The position numbers and the translations under genes were made by a program. The notes under the pieces are model-generated. The model had not been told where the DNA came from and did no database searches. It was given only the letters and a program-made list of their open reading frames with translations. Positions 46,117 to 57,205 of a DNA stretch of 64,000 bases are shown here, one piece after another. Each line of letters starts with the position of its first letter. Position 1 is the stretch's first letter. Origin of the DNA: Nemophila menziesii (taxonomy: Eukaryota; Streptophyta; Magnoliopsida; Boraginales; Hydrophyllaceae); NCBI GenBank assembly GCA_029959085.1, contig JARWIR010000010.1, positions 9,817,001 to 9,881,000 of the forward strand, read 5' to 3'.

Positions 46117-47556
46117 TTTGTCGTCCCGACAAAGTAAAATAAAAACAAAGGATCTTTTAGGTGAACGCAGAAGGTAGAATCTAGAAAATAATCCCAAAGC
46201 AAAGCTTAAAACAAATTTCATATAGTCTACTCTAGGAATTAATATACACCTACACTTATCATGCAAAATCAAATACAAAACAATATCAATTCAATATTAA
46301 TTTCACAATGCTAGAAGGTTACGCTTAATTACTTATCTCAAGATGGTGGCTATAGGGTGTTCCTCGATCTTTACTTGTGTTGAATGTTCCACTTAGAATA
46401 ATCCCTATTAACTCACTGTGCATCTAGGAATCACGAGGTCTTTACGGTTTTAGCATAGGCTGAAGGACGGTATGGTATGTATATTTGGTAAATTTGAAGT
46501 GAGCTTTTGGCTCTCTCCTCACTTACAATCAACAAAACTGTCCAAGAGCTTGAGTTTACATTCGAATAACGTTCTCACTCAACCCAATTGACGCGCTTAA
46601 TTAGCGTCCCCAAATTAACCCAATAAGCACTAAGGATGATTCACTTAAAAATTTCCACTTTGCCGGTCCGAAAATAATATCTTTTCAAATCATTCATTTT
46701 TTTTCTTATAGCTATGACTCTTTTTATGATGAGATATCATGCTATTTTTCATAGTTATGCCTATTCATAACTTGAGCTCGAAGCTTCTTTTCCATTCACT
46801 ATTACCCCGGCAAAGGGTTACAATACATTAAACCTGTGAATCATCATCATGTATAGCACAAAGCATCGTTGATAAGCTCAAAAAATCCCAACCCAATGTA
46901 AATTCCCATATGGTGGACCCCCACCCCAAACTCAAGCTCAAGACAGGAAGTCTCAGGATCGTGATTCAAGTGCGGGTCATATGGTCATGCCTAACAATCT
47001 AAAGGGATATTGGCTTATAATGTGGCGACAAAAGAAAGGCTTAAAGGCTAAAAATTTGTCTAAGAAGGATAAAATTAATTCAGGGATAGACAGCTAAAAA
47101 GGATTCAAAGGGCTAACAAAGAACTGCCTCTATCATCTTCCTATCTACACAACTTGTCTCTACTTCATACCTAAGTGGGTTCTCTACTCATTTAGATCTC
47201 ACGTTCTACAAACCACCTATTATCCTTAAGCACAAGTTTACTTCTTTTGCATTGTTCATTAATTTTTCCTATCAATTATTTCATATTTGCATGCAATTAA
47301 AGTTCAGCTTCATACTAACTCCTAAAGTCAACTATTTTCTATCATTAATTCATAAAAAAGCATGCTTGATGGGGGCATTTAAAATACTCTACAGTCATCG
47401 CAACCCTAAGATTAAAGCATGTAAAACACAAAAAATTGGGATGAGGCAACGAACCCCACCCCAAACTCAAAAGTGAGTCGTGTCCCCACGACTCAAAAAA
47501 GACTCAATAAAGCAATAAAATTAAACTAAAACTACCTAACTAGTGCCTACCATCAA
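46117..47556 (-). other. Conserved non-coding 3' region of element D
   Basis: No gene. Long-range pairing CTTTGCCGG (46658-46666) with CCGGCAAAG (46807-46815), purine-tract copies near 46923 and 47457, and the GAGTCGTG hairpin at 47475-47494. Confidence 0.7.
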
Positions 47557-48027
47557 TTAAGAAGAAGAATTAGAATGGGGTACCTGGCCATAAAGATCCA
47601 TCATGTCCTCCTCCTCCGAAGAAGAATTATTATCAATATCCATGTTCAAAGTTACCTTGTCTCTTGTTGAATTCATCTTGGCAATTTCCTCCCATAGTGC
47701 TAATACTTGTTTTCTTAGATGATCGATTTGTTGTTGATGTTTGATAGCCCATGGGGGTGTGTAAGAATCATTCAGAGAAGAGGAAGAGGAACCTTGATCT
47801 TGGATTTGTGTCTTTTCTTTAGGCTTTGACTGTACCTTCATTCTAGCAGTGAATTTCTTGTGTAGTGGTGGTGCAGGTGCCTTTTCTTCATGTTGTTCAG
47901 TAGGCTCATCAAGATTGATGGCCTTCTCAATTGTGGAACCAGGCAAATTCTTGTTCTTACCTAGGACACAACACTTCCTCTTATAATCCATAACATCTGT
48001 TCTGTCCGTCATGGTTGAATTGACCAC
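47557..48027 (-). CDS. Short ORF2 of element D
   Basis: 156 codons from MVNSTMTDRT; the likely start is the Met of MTDRT (48012), which matches MTNRT in B, C and E. N-terminal part as in C (VLGKNKNLPGSTIEKAINL against RNNVGASPDQAIEI), a Lys-rich middle, a coiled-coil segment (HQQQIDHLRKQVLALWEEIAKM), and an acidic/Ser-rich end. The central 'plant transposon protein' domain is missing, so the ORF is internally deleted but uninterrupted. Role unknown. Confidence 0.65.
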   Translation of the reverse strand: MVNSTMTDRTDVMDYKRKCCVLGKNKNLPGSTIEKAINLDEPTEQHEEKAPAPPLHKKFTARMKVQSKPKEKTQIQDQGSSSSSLNDSYTPPWAIKHQQQIDHLRKQVLALWEEIAKMNSTRDKVTLNMDIDNNSSSEEEDMMDLYGQVPHSNSSS

Positions 48028-48374
48028 AAACTCAAGTTTATACCAAGGATAGAATAAAGTTAAGAAAACTTGGTATAGCTTGAGTTTCTTGCTTGGATTA
48101 GATGAAGGAAGTTGTTTTCTTGATGAATCTTGGAAGAACTCTTGAAAGCTTGATGATCTTGATTGTGTTTAATGGTGTTTTGTGATGAATTTGATGGAGA
48201 GGTTATATTTATGGAGGATGGAGGAGAGATTTGATGATGTTAATGTGTTTGTTGTGGAGGTTTAATCAAGCTTCAAGGTGTTTTTATAAGGTTGGGAGCT
48301 GGAAAATCGTGTGGAAGAGGCTAGGGTTTATCTCCTTAAGGTTAGAAGTTGACTGGGCTTCGAACTCTTTACAA
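48028..48374 (-). other. ORF2 leader of element D
   Basis: No gene. A purine-tract copy, with one change (TTGAGTTTGTGGTC on the minus strand), lies just before the ORF2 start. Confidence 0.55.
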
Positions 48375-48735
48375 AACGCCTGGCGCGGTGCATCCTTGCG
48401 GTGCATGGGTAGTCCGCGGGGTACACCGCAGCGCTGTTGGTTTGATTTTTCTCGCTTCTGTCTTGTACCCGTGCTAGCACCCCGTGGCACGCGTTTTTGC
48501 CCTGCGGTGCATGGGGTAGTCCGCACGTTCTCCGTCAAAAAACCCGCGGTACATACCCCGTGGCACGCATTTTGGGCGTGCGGTATAGGGCGCGGTGCAC
48601 CGCGGCAATCAGCTTCGTTTTTTCTTGCTTCTGGATAAGACCCGTAGTGCGCGACCCGTGGTACGGGTTTTTGGGGCGCGGTACATCCCTGCGGTGTAGG
48701 GGGTACACCGCGGGGGTAGTCCGCGCCAGCCTTGA
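48375..48735. repeat. GC-rich inverted-repeat array, type 2, element D
   Basis: Modules with GCGGTGCATGGGTAGTCCGC, GTACACCGC, and CCCGTGGCACG or CCCGTGGTACGGG hairpins, repeated about every 100-120 bp. Same type as B. Several ORFs on both strands cross it and are compositional. Confidence 0.8.
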
Positions 48736-48912
48736 ATTCTCCAAAAAAAATTTCCTAGCATCCCAAACTCGATTCCTGCACTATCAACAAAATACCCTTC
48801 TCATTTCTTTAAAAAGTAGACACTAAAACTTGACACTAACTTAGAATTATACACTAGGAATTGAAAAACTGAAAGCAATAAACTAATATACAATGAAATG
48901 GCTTTTGTTTAA

Positions 48913-48929
48913 CGTCGTTAAGCTCGACG
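48913..48929 (-). other. Post-pol hairpin, element D
   Basis: Stem CGTCG/CGACG around AGCTTAA, shortly after the stop of the GPY/F ORF (48944). Confidence 0.7.
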
Positions 48930-48943
48930 GGTTACCTCGTGAA

Positions 48944-49438
48944 TCATTTTTTCACATAACCTCCCCAACAGTGAGTGAGGTTATCAATGTTTGCTACACA
49001 GAATTGGCATCCCTTCGCTTTTATGACCACCAGTTGATTCGAAATAACCTTTGTGACCATGAACGGTCCTTGCCAAGAACTCTTGGCTTCGCGCGTTTTT
49101 GGAGGAGGATCAGGCTTCTTCAATGCAACCTCTTCGCCTACTCTGAACCCCCTTTTCTTTCTCTCTTTCTTAGGTTCCTTAGGAACCTTCATAGCTCGCC
49201 TTTTCTCTTTTATCTTCACATTGTTAAGGAACCACAGATTTGGTGGTTTCTGTTCAAGGTGTGGGTTTTCCTTATGATCTGTACGGAGAAACCACGGATT
49301 TGGTGGTTTCTTTCTTTGCTCTTCTTCCTCCATTCCTAAGGTTTCCACTACTTTAGTTGGTTCCTCGTTTGTTTGTTCAATTGCGTCAATCCGGAAGCAA
49401 TCTTCCTTGGGATCCGGAAACTTCATTGGCTTAAACAC
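48944..49438 (-). CDS. Linker and GPY/F-like integrase tail of element D
   Basis: 164 codons. The first residues (FKPMKFPDPKEDCFRIDAIEQ) match the segment after protease in E (MKFPDSQEDCFRMDVVEQ). Then comes a Lys/Pro-rich linker with KPPNPWFL and KPPNLWFL repeats. It ends with RVGEEVALKKP and SWQGPFMVTKV, matching the last part of E's integrase, and LTHCWGGYVKK, shared with B. It overlaps the protease ORF in another frame, so a frameshift, mutational or programmed, separates them. Confidence 0.75.
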   Translation of the reverse strand: MFKPMKFPDPKEDCFRIDAIEQTNEEPTKVVETLGMEEEEQRKKPPNPWFLRTDHKENPHLEQKPPNLWFLNNVKIKEKRRAMKVPKEPKKERKKRGFRVGEEVALKKPDPPPKTREAKSSWQGPFMVTKVISNQLVVIKAKGCQFCVANIDNLTHCWGGYVKK

Positions 49439-50292
49439 GTTAAATTCACCTCCTCGTCTTGGATACGCATAATCATTTCACCATTCTCTACATCAATCAA
49501 AGTACGCCCCGTGGCTAGGAATGGTCTTCCCAAAATAATGGGGACATTCCTATCCGCGTCGTAATCAAGCAATACAAAATCAACAGGGAAGATTAACGTA
49601 CCAGCCTTGACGAGGACATCTTCTAGTCTTCCCTCTGGATGTACGAGGGATCTGTCAGCCATTTGCAAAACCATAGAGGTGGGTTTTGCATTTCCTATCT
49701 TCAACTTTTCAAACACGGATTTGGGCATGAGATTAATACTTGCTCCCAAATCACACAAAGCTTTCCTTTGCCACTTAGCACCAATGGAAATCGGGATTGT
49801 AAAACTTCCAGGATCAAGTAATTTGGGTGGCAACTTACTTTGGCAGATGGCACTACACTCTTCTAGCAAACCTACCATTTCATTCTCAAGATACTGACGC
49901 TTGCTGGTGATAGCTCTTTTCAAGAATTTCATGTATTTCGGTACACCTTTGATAGCCTCTAAGAAAGGTATATTAATGTTAAGCTTACCCACCATGGTCA
50001 TGAATATCTGATATTCCGCAGTATCTCCTTTCTTCTGAACTCTTGAAGGGAATGGTGGAGGAGGACGGACTTCTATAGCATCTTTCTTTTTTGGTTTTTC
50101 TGGAATCTTCTCCACTTCCATCATTTCAGGTTCATCTTCTTTCTCTTCCACCTCTTTTACCGGTTTCTCTTTCACAGTTGTTTCTTTTTCTTTCATAACG
50201 GGAAAAGGTGGGGGTGGAAGATTCTTACCACTTCTAAGAGAGATCGTGTTACATTCTTCATATGGTTTAGGTTCTTCAGTATCACTCGGTAA
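49423..50292 (-). pseudogene. Gag tail and protease of element D
   Basis: Same frame as gag upstream, after the TAA at 50293. Lys/Glu-rich spacer, PPPPFPSRVQKKGDT, INIPFLEAIKGVPKYMKFLK, then the protease with LCDLGASINLMPKSVFEKL and IILGRPFLATG. The frame ends at 49423 soon after the protease, and the rest continues in 48944-49438. Confidence 0.8.
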
Positions 50293-51744
50293 TTATCCCT
50301 GTTGGCGCTGATTTAATTGCTTTGCTATCTGAGCTATTTGATTTTCCATCAATTTAAGTGCTGTGGCCGTAGTTTGTTGAATGTTCATTAGTGTTGTCAA
50401 GGTTTGTTGAACATCTAGTGCACCTTCTTGAGGTTGAGCAGGTAAAGCCTTCTGGTTCATGGTGTCGGCATAAGCATCTTGAGGAAGTTGTCTCTGATTT
50501 CCGTAAGCTTGTCCACCTTGGTAGTTGTTCTGAGGTCTTGGTTGATAGTTATTGCCTTGGGGACGCGGTTGATATGCATGTTGTGGATTAGCAGCCCCAT
50601 TTGGATTTGAATACTGGAAACCCGGATGGTTTCTATTCGGTTGATAGCCTTGACCACTTGGATTGTAATTTCCTCGGTTGGATACGAACATTACGGATTC
50701 TGGATTGTTTTGACAGGTCTCCCAATCATGATCTTCTGTACCACAGTTAGAACACCCATAAACTTCTTGTGTAACATTCACATCTGCTCTTTTACTTGCA
50801 ACACTCTTTGTAACGGCTATAGTAAGTTGTTTCAGTTGTTGCTCGAGTTTTCTTTCCATGGCGGTGACTTTTTCTTCAATTGACGCAGTATTTCCACCTC
50901 GAACAGGTGTTCTTACAGTGTTCCAACCAAGTTCATTTGTTACGGTTCTATTCAAAATAATCTTCGCATGAACTGGTTGTACCTGTAGGAATCCACCACC
51001 ACAAAGCAAGTCTAGATCCTTTCTTGAAGAGCCATCAAGTCCTCGGTAAAATATCTTCATTTGTTGAACTTCTGTGAGGCCATGATCAGGGACTCTTCGT
51101 AAGCAAATCTGAAATCTCTTGCAACTTCTACCCAAAGTCTCGTCTTGATCTTTTTTGAATGAGGTTAGTTCAACTTGTGCATCTAATCTCATATTTGTTG
51201 GGTAGTATCTATCGAAGAACGCGGTTTGTAATGCGTCCCATGTTGTAATTGTTCCGGGTTCTTGAGAATCATGCCACTCACTTGCTCCATCAATAACGAA
51301 GTATCTAAAATTAGCAAAATACATTTGCTCTTTAGTTACTCCTTGCGTAATATAAGAATCGCAAATTTGCATGAACTTCTGTACAGCACGGATCGGATCT
51401 TCGCTAGGTGCTCCTCGGAAATTGCCATAACTCTAGAATTGAGATAGCATACCAGGATCGGGTCTGTATCTCTCGACATTAATATCTGCAGGGCCAATTC
51501 CGAGGGCAGGAGCTCGAAACGGAGCTTCTTCAGGGCCATTGATGAACCACAGATCATTATTTTGAGCAACAGGAGCAGCTGGAGGGAGTTGTTGATTTCC
51601 AACTTGACGATTGTCAACTGGGTCTTCAGCCATCTCTCTTTCTAATTGCTCTTCTAACTCTTTTGCTTTAGCGTTTCTCTTTCTTTTGTTTGCTTCACGC
51701 ACTAGGCTTTCGGGATTTGCAAGAATCACGATATCTTCACGCAT
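50293..51744 (-). pseudogene. gag: Gag of element D (two stops)
   Basis: Start chosen at MREDIVILANPESL (51744) to match MRRRLFKD in C and E; an upstream Met in frame at 51783 is in the leader. Stop TAG at 51433-51435 (Gln in B and E), stop TAA at 50293-50295 (Gln in E). Capsid domain between (DGASEWHDSQEPGTITTWDAL, RRVPDHGLTEVQQMKIFYRGL). CCHC knuckle CSNCGTEDHDWETC, about 50712-50753. Tyr/Gln/Pro linker after it. Confidence 0.85.
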
Positions 51745-51864
51745 AAACCAAAACCTATAACCTGAGAAAGAAAGACAGCCCAAAGCGTAAAACTGAAAAA
51801 TAAAAATAAAACTAAACTAACAATTAAACTACTAAAAGATTAACACCGGGGTCACACGCTACCG

Positions 51865-51882
51865 TCCCCGGCAGCGGCGCCA
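51865..51882 (-). promoter_or_regulatory. Primer-binding site of element D
   Basis: TGGCGCCGCTGCCGGGGA on the minus strand, six bases inside the LTR. Confidence 0.88.
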
Positions 51883-51888
51883 AAAACT

Positions 51889-53644
51889 TGGTGGGTCCTG
51901 GTGTGTTATTAAATTAATGCGAAAATAAAGGAACCACAATAACCGCAAGTGTACGGTTGTCCAAGTAATATTCGATAAATCGAGTTCGTTCGCAGGGACG
52001 GATTAGGCACAACTCAGGTATTAATCAAAAAGTAAGAATAATTGCTTAACAGAAACAAATAAAGTAAAGATTTTTGTTTGGTTTTATAAATTAAGATGCA
52101 ATAAAATAAACTACGGAAATAAAAGAAAGCAAATAAAAGAGACTTGAAACTTCAGATGAGTAAGAGTACTTGATCCTCGCAAGGGTTTCACCTAACCTAT
52201 CTAATTCATGCTTCTGTTTAAGGGCTAAACTGGTATTATTATGCTAGTCGGGACTCTAATATCTCCTAGCCCCCGTCAGGGTGGACCTAAGAGCTATCCT
52301 ACGGTATTACAAACCCCGTCAGGGTGAATATAAGCTATTTTTAGATGAATAATAATTTACCTCATTGGCTGCATGGTTAGTTAAGCCTGTCAAGGTCAAT
52401 AACGGATACTATGCGTCTATTATCTAAGTCTGTAATTAAACCCCCCGTCAAGGTGATCCATACGCCACTATATGGAATAGCCTAATTACTATGAGCTAAG
52501 TTTGATTCATGACTTCAAAATTAGTAATTAAAACAAGATAATAGTCAACACAAAATACCTAGTCTAGTTTAAACTATTAAATCCCAAATTCAGAAAACAT
52601 AAATTAAACAGAATTAAGTACAACCCATATAGCGATTCTCAAGTACTAAAGAAATTAGTTCATAACGGAATGGAAAACTTAAATTAAAATAAAGGAATTC
52701 ATGTTCAAAATACAAAAGATAATAAAGAACCTAAAGGTTAAGATGACTGATGATGGAAGAACAGGACTCCTCCAGAACTAGCTTCTCCTTGCCTTCTTGC
52801 TCTGACTTGAAAACCTTAAGCCTCTTGTGTAATTCTGTGAAGTGTGTGAAAGTAGGAGGTTAAGGGGTGTATTTATAGGTGTTGGAAGACCCTAGGTCGA
52901 ATTTTGCTTGGAGTGGAAGACAAGTCAAAGACTCTCAAATTCGTAGCTCTAAAAGATAAGATTCTGCTGATTTGATTTGGTCATATCTTTTTCAATACTT
53001 ATCCGTTTGAGAAGTTCCAATATATGAAACTGCTTGTCTTGGAAAGCTCTTTTTATTGGTACAGACCGTTCGTCCAGAATCCTAGCCAATCTTTTATTAT
53101 GATTTAATCTCTAAAACGTGGCTGGATTTCAGATTTCAAAAGGCAGCTTTATCTTTTCCTCCTTTGAATAAATCTTTCCTAAATCTTCTTATTTCCATAT
53201 AAATCTTCTTTCCTTTCATCTTAATCTTGACTTGGCCTCTAAGTAATTACCATTTATCTCTTTAAAGCTTCACATTAAATAAATAATTAAACCGCATATG
53301 CTTAAAAAGAATAAATCAATAAATCAAGAAATCAAAATAGGAAAGTGTACTCTAAAAATAGAAACTCGACTAGAAATCATTTCCTAACACTCTAAAATAC
53401 ACTAAGACTTTGTTCTCACTTTTTATCCTTGGATTGGTCTTTCATAAGATTCAAGAACCAATTAACTTTGCATTAAAAATAGTCAAATTTACGCACAAAA
53501 GCTCAGATTCTGCAATTAGTTAATTTCCAAGGGGAGAAAGTGCAATATGATAAAATAAGCTTAAAAGTCTATTAAACAAGTCATTTATTCACCTAAAAGG
53601 ATGTCTCCAAGGGGCTAATAATTAGAACAAATCGGGAGATATCA
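51889..53644 (-). repeat. 5' LTR of element D
   Basis: 1756 bp, same length as the other LTR. The outer end reads GGAGATATCA (one change) and is followed by CATAT. TATAAATA on the minus strand (52870-52877). Confidence 0.93.
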
Positions 53645-53649
53645 CATAT
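53645..53649 (+). other. Target-site duplication of element D, right copy
   Basis: CATAT, matching 44338-44342. Confidence 0.9.
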
Positions 53650-53824
53650 TATTATCTTTTATTTTCATAAGTGCATCAATCACTATTTGTTAGACATTGT
53701 GATCAACCATCCCGTCCTTGGAACGAATCTGTATTATCAGTTATACTACTTGGGACAACCGTACACTAGCGGTTGTGGTTCGATTATCTTTTGCATTTAT
53801 TTTAGAACACACAAAGGACCACCA
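53650..53824 (+). repeat. 5' LTR of element E, second part
   Basis: Resumes E's LTR after D and ends GGACCACCA, followed by the PBS. Contains the CCGTACAC...GGTTGTGGTTCGATTAT block shared in inverted orientation with A and C. Confidence 0.92.
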
Positions 53825-53830
53825 AGTTTT

Positions 53831-53848
53831 TGGCGCCGCTGCCGGGGA
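53831..53848 (+). promoter_or_regulatory. Primer-binding site of element E
   Basis: TGGCGCCGCTGCCGGGGA, six bases after the LTR end. Confidence 0.88.
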
Positions 53849-53956
53849 CGGTAGCGTGTGACCACGGTGTTTATCCTTTAGTGATAGTGCATTTATTTTA
53901 TTTTATCAGTTTTACGGTTTTTGTTTAGTTTCTTTTCAGGTTTTTAGGTTTGGTGT

Positions 53957-56900
53957 ATGCGAAGAAGGCTATTCAAGGATCTAGAGCCAACACCTCCGAT
54001 CCTTAGTAATCCAGAATCGTTGATCAGACTTGCTAACAGAAGAAGAAGAGAACGAGAAGCTTTAGAAGTAGAAGAATTAAGTAACAGAATGGAATATATC
54101 AATCTTAATGGTCAACAAAATAATGGACAAGGCCAGCTAGATGCAAATGGCCAACCTTTAGCTCCAGGCGTTATTCCTCCAGTTCCACCAGTGATTCCTA
54201 ATCCTCAAGTCCAAATAGTAATGAATCAAGATCCGTGGTTTACTAATGGTCCTCCAGAAGTTCCATTCCGCGCTCCTGCTATAGGAGTAGGTGCTCCAGA
54301 TATAGATGTTCCGAGATTCCGTCCAGATTCGGGTATGTTAGCTCAATTCCAAAATTTTGGGAATTTTCGTGGTAGACCATCAGAAGATCCTCTTAGAGCA
54401 GTACAGAAGTTTAAACAGATATGTGATTCTTATATCACACAAGGAGTTTCGAGAGAACAGATGTATTTTGCTGCGTTTAAATTCTTTGTTATTGATGGAG
54501 CAAGTGAATGGCACGATACGCAAGATCCTACAAAGATAACCAACTGGGACCAATTGGAGATTGCTTTCTTTGACAAGTATTACCCAAGTAACATGAGGTT
54601 AGATGCTGAATTAGAATTGACGCATTTCCGTCAAGAATATGATGAAACTGTGGGTAAGAGTTGGACAAGATTTCAGATGTGCTTACGTACAGTCCCCAAT
54701 CATGGCTTTTCAGAACAACAACAATCAAAAATCTTTTATAGAGGCCTTGATGGGACTTCGAGAGAGAAATTGGATACGCTACGTGGAGCAGGTTTTCTTC
54801 AAGTTCCACCCGCTCATGCTAAAATTATCTCAGAGAGAACAGTCAAGAATGAAGTGGGATGGAATTCAGTAAGAACACCGGTTAAAGGAGTGAATAATGT
54901 TGATATAGAAGAAAAGTTTGCTACGCTTGAGAATAAGATTCAAAGTACTATAGAGCAACAATTGAAGCAGCTTACTTTAGCTATGAAAGAAGGATTTTCG
55001 GGTAAGAAAGTAGCTGTGCATGCTGCACAAGAGGTTTATATGTGTTCGATCTGCAAAGTAGATGATCATGATGAGGAAAGTTGTCCGAATAACCAAGAGT
55101 CCGTGATGTTTATGTCCAATAGAGGTAACTTCAATTCAAGTGGTAATGGATATCAGCCTAATAGAAACCATCCTGGTTTCAATACTCAAATCCTAATGGG
55201 GCAGCAAATCCTACCTATGCGTATCAGCCGCGTCCCCAAGGTAAGGCCACACAACAATTATCAAGGAGGACAGAATCAAGGTAATTATGTACAAAGGCAA
55301 GCTCCTCAGAATACTCCTCAGAACACATACGATGAAACTTTAAACCAAAAAGCCTTACCTGCCCATCCACAAGAAGGAGTGGTTACTCTTCAGAAAACAG
55401 TTGAAAGTTTAATTACTCTTCAGACACAAGCTTTAGAACGTCAAAATGCAGTAGAAGCAAATATGAAGTTGGTCCAGAATCAGCTAAGTCAAATTAACAA
55501 ACAACTGAATCAACGTCCACAAGGACAACTTCCAAGCGATACTGAGAATCAAATACAACGCGAAAATTGTAATGCTGTTACATTGAGAAGTGGTAAGAAT
55601 CTCCCTCCACCTCCTTTTCCCGTTATGAAAGAGAAAGAAGTTCCAAGAAAAGAAAAGGAAGTGGGTGAGAAAGAGAAAGAGAATGAAAAAGATAGTGAGG
55701 TTGAAGAAATAGTGAGACCAAGAGAAGTTCCGAAAAAGAAAGATGATATTGTTAGTAATCGCCCTCCACCACCGTTTCCATCGCGAGTTCAGAAAAAGGG
55801 TGATTTAGCTGATTTTCAGAAATTCTTTAATAGGGTGAAGGGTCTAAGTATTAATATTCCGTTACTTGAGGCAATTCGAGATATTCCTAAGTATACGAAG
55901 TTTTTGAAGAGGGCCCTCACTAACAAAAGGCCTTATTGCGATAATGAAATGATTGGTCTCCCTGAAGAGTGTAGCGCGATTTGTCAGAGTAAATTACCTC
56001 CGAAGTTAGTTGATCCGGGGAGTTTCACGATTCCCATATCGATTGGAAAAGAATGGAAAGGAAAGGCGCTATGTGACTTGGGGGCAAGCATAAATTTGAT
56101 GCCCAAGTCGATCTTTGATAAGCTTAAAATTGGAAACGCAAGACCCACTTCTATGGTCTTGCAGATGGCGGACAGGTCTCTTGCTCATCCTGAAGGCCGC
56201 ATTGAGGATGTCCTTGTTAAGGCAGGTACACTTATATTTCCTGTTGATTTCGTAATACTTGAATACAATGCAGATAGAAATGTCCCCATTATTTTGGGTA
56301 GACCATTCCTAGCTACAGGGAGAACATTAATCGACGTAGAAAATGGCGAGTTAACGATGAGGATACAAGATGAGGAAGTGAAATTCAATGTATTTCGAGC
56401 TATGAAATTCCCAGATTCTCAGGAAGATTGCTTCAGAATGGATGTAGTAGAGCAAGCATCGCAAGAGGTATTTAATTGTTTAAATTTTGATGATATCTTG
56501 CAGGCTGCTTTAACATTAGATTCACCTGAGATGATGGAAAAGCTAGTTGAAACAGTAGCAGCTCTCAATTCTGAAAATTCAAAGTATAGGCGTCTTGCCT
56601 ATGAACCTGTGAGAGAACCGGGGGAGATTATTCCTAAAAAGAAGCCTTCAATTGAATCTCCTCCGGAATTGGAAGAAAAACCATTACCAGCACACTTGAG
56701 GTATGCGTATTTAGGTACTAATGAAACTCTACCTGTTATTGTTTCAACAAATTTAACAGGTCCTCAAGAAGATAAATTGTTGCGTGTGTTAAGAGCCAAC
56801 AAAGAAGCAATAGGTTGGACAATTGCTGACATCAAAGGCATTAGTCCATCCTATTGTCAACACAAAATCATACTTGAAGATGTTAACGCACGCTCAGTTG

Positions 56901-57205
56901 AAGGTCAAAGAAGGTTAATGCCCGCTATGAAGGATGTGGTAAAGAAAGAGGTGATCAAGCTTTTAGATGCGGGGATTATTTATCCCATTTCGAGTAGTGA
57001 ATGGGTGAGTCCGGTTCAGTGTGTACCGAAGAAAGGAGGAATGACAACAGTTCTTAATGATAAAAATGAAGCAATTCCTTCGAGAACCGTAGTTGGATGG
57101 CGAGTTTGCATGGATTACAGAAAGCTGAACAAGGCCACCAGAAAAGATCATTTTCCTTTACCCTTCATAGATCAGATGTTAGACAAATTAGCCGGAAGAG
57201 AGTAA
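53957..57205 (+). pseudogene. gag-pol: Gag, protease and RT (first part) of element E
   Basis: 1082 codons open from MRRRLFKDLEPTPP. Capsid domain about residues 150-260; CCHC knuckle CSICKVDDHDEESC, residues 363-376. Between about 55176 and 55245 the chain is in the wrong frame: a 1-bp loss followed by a 14-bp loss restores the frame, replacing about 23 residues of the linker. Then LRSGKNLPPPPFP, Lys/Glu-rich spacer, protease DLGAS (Asp codon 707) and ILGRPFLATG. RT begins around 56900 (VPKKGGMT, VCMDYRKLNKATRKDHFPLPF). A TAA at 57203-57205 (TAC in C) stops it before the catalytic box. Confidence 0.9.

Larger units (their letters stand above)
44343..53644 (-). mobile_element. Element D: RT-less Gag-PR-GPY/F retrotransposon
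   Basis: 9.3 kb, minus strand, flanked by CATAT, inside E's 5' LTR. LTRs are both 1756 bp and very similar, so it is young relative to its hosts. Order from right: LTR, PBS, gag, protease, GPY/F tail, hairpin, type 2 GC array, short ORF2, 3' region, purine tract, LTR. No RT, RNase H or integrase core. Same coding plan and same C-terminal motif as B. Confidence 0.94.
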
